64,000 bases of DNA from Pseudomonas sp. Root71 (GTDB lineage: Bacteria > Pseudomonadota > Gammaproteobacteria > Pseudomonadales > Pseudomonadaceae). The notes beneath the pieces are model-generated. The model ran no database searches and was not told where the DNA came from. It saw only the letters and a list, made by a program, of their open reading frames with translations. Position 1 is the first letter of the stretch, and each line of letters opens with the position of its first letter. Location of the stretch: the NCBI RefSeq assembly GCF_001429045.1, contig NZ_LMHY01000026.1:278573-342572 (forward strand), read 5' to 3'. Shown here piece after piece: positions 17,793-24,576 of the stretch. The translations under genes and the position numbers were made by a program.

Positions 17793-17826
17793 CGTGGTGT
17801 TTCTCCCTTGAGCCCAGTCTAGACCC

Positions 17827-17850
17827 AAAAGATCGCAGCCTTCGGCCGCT
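17827..17850. repeat. Solitary REP half-element
   Basis: AAAAGATCGCAGCCTTCGGC followed by CGCT, one arm of REP family 1 without its inverted partner, between the LEA-like lipoprotein and YchJ-like genes. Confidence 0.75.
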
Positions 17851-17878
17851 CTTGCGCGGTGGACAGTCATTGCTTGTC

Positions 17879-18355
17879 CTAGCTGCTGAAATACCCCGCA
17901 CAACACTTCTTGAACTTCTGCCCACTCGTGCACGGGCAGGGGTCATTGCGCCCGAGTTTGAGTTGCACGGTGGGGTCGATGAAATACCAGCGCCCGGTGT
18001 TCTGTACGAACGATGAGCGCTCTCGATGACTGTGCTCGCCATTACTGTCGTGCCAGCGCGCGGTGAAGGTCACGAACGCGTGTTCAGGCTGGCCGCCCAG
18101 CACTTCGGAGCTTTCGACCTCAAGGCCCAGCCATGTGCTTTGCGCACTCCAGTCGCTGATCGATTGACGGTCCAGGCCGGCCTGTTGGGCGGGCAGGGTG
18201 GTGGCTACCAGATAGTCGACCAACCCCAGCACATAGGCGCTGTAGCGCGAGCGCATCAATGCTTCTGCGCACGGTGCCGGGTGTCCGGCATGATAGTGAC
18301 CGCAGCAGGCGTCGAGCAGGGTGCCGCTGCCGCATGGGCAAATGGATGTACTCAT
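17879..18355 (-). CDS. YchJ/UPF0225 family protein with two SEC-C motifs
   Basis: 158 residues. An N-terminal SEC-C motif (CPCGSGTLLDACCG) and a C-terminal one (NDPCPCTSGQKFKKCC) flank a central NTF2-like domain (RYSAYVLGLVDYL ... WYFIDP). This is the YchJ arrangement; the family probably binds zinc and its role is unknown. The ATG at 18355 begins right before the first motif. It sits 4 bp downstream of the methyltransferase-like gene, an apparent two-gene operon. It is the second SEC-C gene within 1.3 kb. Confidence 0.88.
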   Translation of the reverse strand: MSTSICPCGSGTLLDACCGHYHAGHPAPCAEALMRSRYSAYVLGLVDYLVATTLPAQQAGLDRQSISDWSAQSTWLGLEVESSEVLGGQPEHAFVTFTARWHDSNGEHSHRERSSFVQNTGRWYFIDPTVQLKLGRNDPCPCTSGQKFKKCCAGYFSS

Positions 18356-18359
18356 TGCA

Positions 18360-18857
18360 TTACCACCAGTATTTCCCGAAGTTTTCCGGATTGGCCCAGA
18401 AGCGCGAGTTGAGCCAGTCGGGGACTTGTTTGTATTCAAGCAGATCGTAGGTGAACAGGGTCAGCACCTGTTCGTCCCGTTGGAAGCGTTCGCTGGCTTG
18501 CAGGGCCAGGGAGAAAAAGTCCGTTTCCTGCCAGCCACAGGCCGGCAGGTCCACCAGTACTGCGATGCGGCTGGCGTTGAGGTTGCGGATGCCGCCCAGC
18601 AGGTTCAGGCCGTCGCGCTTGGGCAAATGCTCCAGGCAATCGACTACCAGGGCCAGGTCGAAACGGCGGGCCGCCAGCTCGGCCGGCAGTGGCCCGGGGG
18701 CCGCGGAAGCGACACAGCTATCCGGGTGAGCGAGTTTGAAAGCCTCCAGTGCCGGGAATTCGCTGGCGCCGATCAACAACAGGCGTGCGGGGGCATATCG
18801 GTCAAGTAACGCGGCCAGTGCCTGTTGTGGCGTGCGTGAAGAAATACCTGCAGTCAT
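18360..18857 (-). CDS. Methyltransferase-like Rossmann protein (DUF6231-type)
   Basis: 165 residues. The N-terminal half follows the start of a class I SAM-methyltransferase fold: strand ARLLLIGASEFPAL, then RFDLALVVDCLEHL, where other enzymes have DhHl. The glycine-rich loop is poor (GASEFP instead of GxGxG), so SAM binding is uncertain. The C-terminus is Trp/Tyr/Phe-rich (NPENFGKYWW). It overlaps nothing and is 4 bp upstream of the YchJ-like gene. Possibly a degenerate methyltransferase; the function is unknown. Confidence 0.65.
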   Translation of the reverse strand: MTAGISSRTPQQALAALLDRYAPARLLLIGASEFPALEAFKLAHPDSCVASAAPGPLPAELAARRFDLALVVDCLEHLPKRDGLNLLGGIRNLNASRIAVLVDLPACGWQETDFFSLALQASERFQRDEQVLTLFTYDLLEYKQVPDWLNSRFWANPENFGKYWW

Positions 18858-19046
18858 CGAAGATCCTCAATCAGATCTGCCAAGACTAGCCTGCCCTAAC
18901 GTTCGGGCCTAGAGCACCCTGGCGACAAAAGCGCCAACCTGCCGTTAATACGCGAATAAACAGCATGGCCTATTGCTGGCGGAGTTTAAAACTCGGGTCT
19001 TTACTACCTGAATCGGTTCTAAGCCGATCCCTCAGGAGAAAACTAG

Positions 19047-19736
19047 ATGAGCATAGTTCGGACAGCATTACCCTTGGTTCTGCTAACCAGTGTCTTGACT
19101 GGTTGCGCAGGTTTGCAGAAAACCGACTGGCCGACCTGTGCGGCAGTTGGTGGTGTCGTGGGGGCGGGCATCGGTGCGACCGAAAGCTCGGCATGGGCAG
19201 GGTATGGTGCTCTGCTCGTCGGCGGTACGGCAGCGGCTTATTGCTGGGTGCACGGTGATGGCGATGAAGACGGCGATGGCGTACCGGATAGTCGCGACAA
19301 GTGCCCAGGCACGCCAAAAGGCGTTCAGGTCGATGCCAACGGTTGCCCACCACCAGCGCCTGTGGTCGAAGAAGCGGTTGTGGTTCAGGAAGAAACCATC
19401 GTTATCCGCGATGTTCACTTCCAGTTTGACAAAGCCACGCTTACCTCGTCCGACAAACAGGTACTCGACAAGATTGCCACTCGCCTGAAAGCCGAAGCCC
19501 CTACCGCTCAACTGACCGTGACCGGCCATACCGACAGCGTGGGCAGTGACACCTACAACCAGAAACTGTCGGAAAAACGCGCCCACTCGGTGGTTGAATA
19601 CCTCATCGAACAAGGCGTACCTCGCAGCAACTTCGTGTCGGTTGTCGGTGCCGGTGAAAGCCAGCCGGTTGCTGACAACAAAACCGCTGACGGTCGTGCA
19701 CAGAACCGTCGTACCGAAATCAAAATCCAGCGTTAA
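19047..19736 (+). CDS. OmpA-family lipoprotein with TSP3-like calcium repeat
   Basis: 229 residues. Lipobox LTGC (near residue 20), then a glycine-rich hydrophobic segment resembling a glycine-zipper hairpin (VGGVVGAGIGATESSAWAG). A TSP3-like acidic repeat follows (DGDEDGDGVPDSRDKCPGTP), then the C-terminal OmpA domain that binds peptidoglycan (TGHTDSVGSDTYNQKLSEKRA, NRRTEI). It should tether the outer membrane to the cell wall. AGGAG precedes the ATG at 19047. It is tandem with a diverged paralogue. Confidence 0.9.
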   Translation: MSIVRTALPLVLLTSVLTGCAGLQKTDWPTCAAVGGVVGAGIGATESSAWAGYGALLVGGTAAAYCWVHGDGDEDGDGVPDSRDKCPGTPKGVQVDANGCPPPAPVVEEAVVVQEETIVIRDVHFQFDKATLTSSDKQVLDKIATRLKAEAPTAQLTVTGHTDSVGSDTYNQKLSEKRAHSVVEYLIEQGVPRSNFVSVVGAGESQPVADNKTADGRAQNRRTEIKIQR

Positions 19737-19825
19737 GTCCCCCTCGCATCCGCGCCTTGTGCAGTCGCGGATGCGGGTCTTTACTCCTGTGTAACCGGTA
19801 TTGGCCGGACACAGGAGCTTTCAAT

Positions 19826-20533
19826 ATGATCGTTCTCACAAGGACCGTCTTGCCGGTTCTGCTACTTGGCAGCCTCTTGACCGGCTGCGCGACCCACAGC
19901 GATGGCACTGCCCCCCTCAATCAACGCACCTGGCCAATTTGCAGCCTCATCGGCGGCCTGGTCGGTGGTGGTCTGGGCGCAATCGAGAGTGGTGCCTGGG
20001 CCGCGGGCGGGGCAGCGCTGGGTATCTTGTCCGGCGGCTTGATCTGCTATGCCCAGGATGGCGACGAAGATGGAGACGGCGTTTTCGACCGACGCGACCG
20101 TTGCGCTGATACCCCTGCCAATACCCCGGTCGACCATCGGGGCTGCCCGGTGCCGCAATACCCGGACAGCGTCCAGGTCGAGCCTGCGCAATCCGAAGTC
20201 ATTACTCTGAGCGATGTACTGTTTGTCTTCAATCAATCCGAGCTGACCCCGACAGCGAAGAGTCAACTGGATGCGTTGATGAGCAAGTTCGAGGATGCCG
20301 ATGTGGTCAGCATCAAGGTGGTCGGCCATACCGACAGCGTCGGTTCGGATGCCTATAACCAGGCCTTGTCGGAGCGGCGTGCCAGCAGCGTGGCGGAATA
20401 CCTGTTGAGCCAGGGCGTGGCGCCGAACAAAGTCACCAGCGAAGGCCGGGGTGAGAGCCAACCGATTGCCAGCAACGAAACCGAAGAAGGTCGTGCGAAA
20501 AACCGTCGCGTGGAACTGCATATAAACCGCTGA
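19826..20533 (+). CDS. OmpA-family lipoprotein, paralogue of the preceding gene
   Basis: 235 residues with the same order as its neighbour: lipobox LTGC, Gly-rich hydrophobic hairpin (GGLVGGGLGAIESGAWAAGG), TSP3-like acidic repeat (DGDEDGDGVFDRRDRCADTP), then the OmpA peptidoglycan-binding domain (GHTDSVGSDAYNQALSERRA, NRRVEL). It clearly arose by tandem duplication and then diverged. CAGGAG at 19812-19817 fixes the ATG at 19826. Separated from the first copy by 89 bp, it may be co-transcribed. Confidence 0.9.
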   Translation: MIVLTRTVLPVLLLGSLLTGCATHSDGTAPLNQRTWPICSLIGGLVGGGLGAIESGAWAAGGAALGILSGGLICYAQDGDEDGDGVFDRRDRCADTPANTPVDHRGCPVPQYPDSVQVEPAQSEVITLSDVLFVFNQSELTPTAKSQLDALMSKFEDADVVSIKVVGHTDSVGSDAYNQALSERRASSVAEYLLSQGVAPNKVTSEGRGESQPIASNETEEGRAKNRRVELHINR

Positions 20534-20681
20534 GCCAAGAGATAGAGCCGTCGGGCGACGGGTATGATCGCTACGACGGCCGTTTGGCGGCCTTCATGAA
20601 GATTTTTCCGTTGCCCTCTGGCTTATCCCGCGTGGAAGCCGTTACTGTGCGCGCAAACAATAATTCTCATCGGGGGCGCGT

Positions 20682-20960
20682 ATGAACGTCATATGGGGAC
20701 TGGGGCGGTTACTGACCTTGCTGTTCTGGGCGGTAGTGCTGGTCAATCTGCTCACACCGTTTGTCTTTCCGCTGCACCCGTTGGTCAACCTGGCCGGCGG
20801 CCTGTTGGGGTTCATCCATCTTCTGGAAGCGTTGCTGTGCTATCGCAGCCTTCGAGGTCGCGCCCATCCCTGGCTTGACCGCCTGAAGATCGTCATTTTC
20901 GGCGTATTCCACCTGCAAACCATTCCAGCTCCCAGCGCTTCGAAGGCTTCCCATGCGTAA
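20682..20960 (+). CDS. DUF1145-family small membrane protein
   Basis: 92 residues with two hydrophobic helices (LTLLFWAVVLVNLLTPFVF and VNLAGGLLGFIHLLEALLCY) and a basic C-terminal tail. This fits DUF1145, inner-membrane proteins of unknown role common in gamma-proteobacteria. It overlaps the next gene by 8 bp, so the two are probably translated together. A G-rich tract is the only ribosome-binding candidate. Confidence 0.75.
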   Translation: MNVIWGLGRLLTLLFWAVVLVNLLTPFVFPLHPLVNLAGGLLGFIHLLEALLCYRSLRGRAHPWLDRLKIVIFGVFHLQTIPAPSASKASHA

Positions 20961-21711
20961 ACTCTGTCTGCTCGTCGCACTCATCAGCCCATTGGCCAGC
21001 GCACAGGTGGTGAGTGTCGAAACCAACTCGCTGATGCGCTTGCCCAACACCGCCAGCACCCTGCAACTGGAACGCCTGGTGGTGGCCGATTACGGTACCT
21101 TGCTGATTCCTTCGAACGTCACGGAAGTCACCGTGGGTGAATTGCATCTGGGGCGTGAAGCGCGCATTGCCATCGTGCCGGGGGAACAGGCGCTGGCGCT
21201 GAAGGTTCGTCGCGCTGATTTGTCCGAAGGCAGCCAGATCACCTCCCGTGGCTCACCCGGGACTTACCAGAAGGCCGCTCGATCCGGACGCAGCCTTGAT
21301 TTGCAGATCAAGACACTGAACGCAGCGCAATTGAACGTTGATGCTCGCGGTGGTGCGGGCGCACCGGGGTTCATTGGCCTTGACGGGGCCAACGGCCAGG
21401 AACCGGGCTGCACCTGGGGGCAGGCGGGGCGCGGTGCCGATGGCAGTGATGGTAGCAATGGCCAGCCGGGAGCACCGGGGGCGCTGGTCAAGCTGGCAGT
21501 GCCGCACGACTTCCCGGCGGACCGGATCAAGGTTCAGGTGGCGGGCGGTGCCGGTGGCCTGGCCGGCCCTGGCGGCAAACCGGGGGCGGGTGGCAAGGCC
21601 AAGGGTTGCCTGATCTACAAGGCCGATGGCGGCAAGAGCGGTAAACCCGGGGCTGACGGGCAGCCCGGGCCGGAAGGGGCTGCGGGTTCGGTGACGGTTC
21701 AGCGCTTGTAA
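20953..21711 (+). CDS. Exported collagen-like Gly-rich protein
   Basis: 252 residues. Sec signal peptide (MRKLCLLVALISPLASA). Residues 20-125 are a beta-rich region (LQLERLVVADYGTLLIPSN). Two collagen-like low-complexity blocks follow (GAPGFIGLDGANGQEPG to GSDGSNGQPGAPG, and GLAGPGGKPGAGGKA to GKPGADGQPGPEGAAG), with two cysteines between. The Gly-X-Y runs are short and interrupted, so a stable triple helix is doubtful. The product is probably periplasmic or surface-exposed. Overlaps the DUF1145 gene by 8 bp. Confidence 0.75.
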   Translation: MRKLCLLVALISPLASAQVVSVETNSLMRLPNTASTLQLERLVVADYGTLLIPSNVTEVTVGELHLGREARIAIVPGEQALALKVRRADLSEGSQITSRGSPGTYQKAARSGRSLDLQIKTLNAAQLNVDARGGAGAPGFIGLDGANGQEPGCTWGQAGRGADGSDGSNGQPGAPGALVKLAVPHDFPADRIKVQVAGGAGGLAGPGGKPGAGGKAKGCLIYKADGGKSGKPGADGQPGPEGAAGSVTVQRL

Positions 21712-21772
21712 AACTTACCAGGCCCTCTGTGGCGAGAGGGCAATCCCCCCCTGCCACACCCGTCCGGCAGAT

Positions 21773-22237
21773 TCAGAACATCGGCCGAGCCGCAGCAATC
21801 GCTACCAAGGCCAATCCCACCAACAGATTGATCCCCACCAACTTGCGGATCCGCCCCAGCACCGCTGCACCAACGGGCCAATCCTGCTCGGCCACGGCAG
21901 TGCGCAGCTCCGGCAGCATCAGCGCCTGAATCCGGATAAACAGCGCGGTCATCACCACATACAAGCCCATCATCACCTGCACATAACGTGGCGCAGTTTC
22001 AAAGCCACCGAAGTGCATGTGCAGCATGCCCACGCCGCTGACCGGCAACAGCACCACCGCCACCCAGACCCAGCGGAAAAATCCTTGAAACACTTCTACC
22101 CACAGCTTCAGCCGGGCAGGGCCTTCCAGTGCCGTCACCGCGGCGGGGCGCAGGACCATCCAGGCGAAAAACATGCCGCCGACCCAGACCAGGGCGGCCA
22201 GTACATGCAGGCTATAAATGAGGCTAAAAGGTGTCAT
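21773..22237 (-). CDS. CopD-like four-helix membrane protein
   Basis: 154 residues with four membrane helices. SLHVLAALVWVGGMFFAWMVLRP is the characteristic start of the CopD/HemJ-like superfamily, with a conserved His and Trp-x-Gly-Gly in helix 1. Members include copper resistance CopD domains and other haem- or copper-related membrane proteins. No copper operon surrounds it, so a role in copper uptake is only a possibility. It is divergent from dinG. Confidence 0.75.
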   Translation of the reverse strand: MTPFSLIYSLHVLAALVWVGGMFFAWMVLRPAAVTALEGPARLKLWVEVFQGFFRWVWVAVVLLPVSGVGMLHMHFGGFETAPRYVQVMMGLYVVMTALFIRIQALMLPELRTAVAEQDWPVGAAVLGRIRKLVGINLLVGLALVAIAAARPMF

Positions 22238-22298
22238 TGGGTTACTCCGTTCTGCGCGGGATTCATTAGCGGGGTATGATAGCGACCAAACCGAACCA

Positions 22299-22314
22299 CT
22301 GAAAATTTATCCAG
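22299..22314 (+). promoter_or_regulatory. Candidate LexA operator upstream of dinG
   Basis: CTGAAAATTTATCCAG fits CTG-N10-CAG with an AT-rich core and lies 22 bp before the dinG ATG. dinG is SOS-regulated in E. coli. The half sites are exact, but the core deviates from the alternating TA of strong sites. Confidence 0.55.
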
Positions 22315-22335
22315 CGTTTTTGCGCCCGACAATCC

Positions 22336-24480
22336 ATGATCAGCACTGAACTCAAAACCACGATCCAGGGCGCCTACTCGCGTTTTCTCGAAGCCAAGAG
22401 CCTCAAGCCGCGTTATGGCCAACGCCTGATGATCGCCGAAGTCGCCAAGGTCCTGGGTGATATCGACACCGACGACGAAGGCCGGCGCAGTGGCGACCCC
22501 GCGATTGTCGCGGTGGAAGCTGGCACCGGTACCGGCAAGACCGTGGCCTACAGCCTGGCGGCGATTCCCACGGCGAAGGCCGCCGGCAAGCGCCTGGTGA
22601 TCGCCACGGCCACCGTGGCCCTGCAGGAGCAGATCGTCTACAAGGACTTGCCTGACCTGATGCGCAACAGCGGGCTGAACTTCAGCTTCGCCCTGGCCAA
22701 GGGGCGCGGGCGCTACATGTGCCTGTCCAAGCTCGACATGTTGCTCCAGGAAGGCCACGCGCAGACCGCCACTGCTCAGTTGTTCGAAGAAGAAGGCTTC
22801 AAGATCGAGGTCGACGAGGCCAGCCAGAAGCTGTTCACCAGCATGATCGAGAAACTCGCCGGCAATAAGTGGGACGGCGACCGCGACAGTTGGTCCACCG
22901 CCCTGGAAGACGCCGACTGGGCGCGCCTGACCACCGACCACAGCCAGTGCACCAACCGTCATTGCCCGAACTTCGGCCAGTGCGCCTTCTACAAGGCCCG
23001 CGAAGGCATGGGCAAGGTCGACGTGATCGTCACCAACCACGACATGGTGCTGGCCGACCTCGCCCTGGGCGGCGGTGCCGTGCTGCCGGACCCGCGCGAC
23101 ACCATCTACGTGTTCGACGAAGGCCATCACCTGCCGGACAAGGCCATCGGCCACTTCGCCCATTACACGCGCCTGCGCTCCACCGCCGACTGGCTGGAGA
23201 CCACCGCCAAGAACCTCACCAAGCTTCTGGCCCAGCACCCGCTGCCGGGGGACCTGGGCAAGTTGATCGAGCAGGTGCCGGAGCTGGCGCGGGAGATCAA
23301 GACCCAGCAGCAGTTCATGTTCACCGCCTGCGAGCAGATCGCCGACTTCAAGCCCGGCGAAGACGTCGAAGGCCGCGAGCGCCCGCGTCACCGATTCGTC
23401 GGCGGGGTGATCCCCGAGCACATGCGTGAAATGGGCATCGAACTGAAGAAGGGTTTCGCGCGGCTGACCGATCTGTTCACCCGCCTGACCGAGTTGCTCA
23501 AAGAAGGCATGGATGGCGAGGTCAACATTGGCATCGCCAGCAACCAGGCCGAGGAGTGGTATCCGCTATTCGGTAGTCTGTTGTCGCGTTCTTCCGGCAA
23601 CTGGGAATTGTGGACTGCCTTCACCGTCGAGGACCCGGAAGACAACCCGCCGATGGCCCGCTGGCTGACCCTGGCCGAAAGCGGTTCGCTGTTCGACATC
23701 GAGGTCAACGCAAGCCCCATCCTCGCGGCGGAAATGCTTCGCCGCAACCTGTGGAACGTGGCGTATGGCTGCCTGGTGACGTCGGCGACCCTGACGGCCC
23801 TCGGCACCTTCGACCGCTTCCGCATGCGCGCCGGCCTGCCGAAAAAAGCCGTGACGGCCGTGGTGCCAAGCCCCTTCCATCACGCTGACGCCGGTGTGCT
23901 ACGGGTGCCGAACCTGAACGCCGATCCCCGTGATGCAGCGGCGCATACCGCCGCGATCATTCGTGACCTGCCTGAATTGGTCGAAGGCTCGCGGGGCACG
24001 CTGGTGCTGTTTTCTTCGCGTAAACAGATGCAGGACGTGTTCGACGGCCTCGACCGCGACTGGCGCAAGCAAGTGTTCATCCAGGGCAACCTGTCGAAAC
24101 AGGAAACCCTCAACAAGCACAAGGCGCGGGTCGATGGTGGGGATTCCAGCGTGTTGTTCGGCCTGGCGAGCTTCGCCGAAGGGGTCGACTTGCCCGGTGC
24201 CTATTGCGAGCACGTGGTCATTGCCAAGATTCCATTCTCGGTACCCGATGATCCGGTCGAAGCAGCGCTGGCCGAGTGGATCGAAGCCCGGGGCGGCAAT
24301 CCGTTCATGGAAATCTCCGTGCCGGATGCCTCGCTGAAGCTGGTCCAGGCCTGCGGTCGCTTGCTGCGCACCGAAGAAGACCGCGGCACTATCACCTTGC
24401 TCGACCGGCGCCTGGTGACCCAGCGCTATGGCAAAGCCATCCTCAATGCGTTGCCGCCGTTCCGTCGAGAAATTTCCTGA
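22336..24480 (+). CDS. dinG: ATP-dependent DNA helicase DinG
   Basis: 714 residues, XPD-like superfamily 2 helicase (5' to 3') that removes R-loops and unwinds forked DNA. Walker A is GTGTGKT and the DEAH box is DEGHH. The iron-sulphur cluster ligands are visible: one Cys in GRYMCLSK and three in CTNRHCPNFGQCAFYK. The C-terminal helicase motifs include SFAEGVDLPG and QACGRLLRTEEDRG. The length matches E. coli DinG. A LexA-like site lies just upstream. Confidence 0.95.
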   Translation: MISTELKTTIQGAYSRFLEAKSLKPRYGQRLMIAEVAKVLGDIDTDDEGRRSGDPAIVAVEAGTGTGKTVAYSLAAIPTAKAAGKRLVIATATVALQEQIVYKDLPDLMRNSGLNFSFALAKGRGRYMCLSKLDMLLQEGHAQTATAQLFEEEGFKIEVDEASQKLFTSMIEKLAGNKWDGDRDSWSTALEDADWARLTTDHSQCTNRHCPNFGQCAFYKAREGMGKVDVIVTNHDMVLADLALGGGAVLPDPRDTIYVFDEGHHLPDKAIGHFAHYTRLRSTADWLETTAKNLTKLLAQHPLPGDLGKLIEQVPELAREIKTQQQFMFTACEQIADFKPGEDVEGRERPRHRFVGGVIPEHMREMGIELKKGFARLTDLFTRLTELLKEGMDGEVNIGIASNQAEEWYPLFGSLLSRSSGNWELWTAFTVEDPEDNPPMARWLTLAESGSLFDIEVNASPILAAEMLRRNLWNVAYGCLVTSATLTALGTFDRFRMRAGLPKKAVTAVVPSPFHHADAGVLRVPNLNADPRDAAAHTAAIIRDLPELVEGSRGTLVLFSSRKQMQDVFDGLDRDWRKQVFIQGNLSKQETLNKHKARVDGGDSSVLFGLASFAEGVDLPGAYCEHVVIAKIPFSVPDDPVEAALAEWIEARGGNPFMEISVPDASLKLVQACGRLLRTEEDRGTITLLDRRLVTQRYGKAILNALPPFRREIS

Positions 24481-24576
24481 AGCACCGGTGGGCAGTTTTG
24501 CCCGCCGCGTTGTCTATCTCTCTGCCATCGCTTTTCCACTGGCCCATTGAAGGTCGTTAGGGAGAATTTCGTTCTC

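Noticed and set aside
20596..20685. 29-codon frame ending in an ATGA overlap with the DUF1145 gene
   Set aside because: Possible leader peptide, but it lacks a ribosome-binding site and any sequence signature, so it is not annotated.
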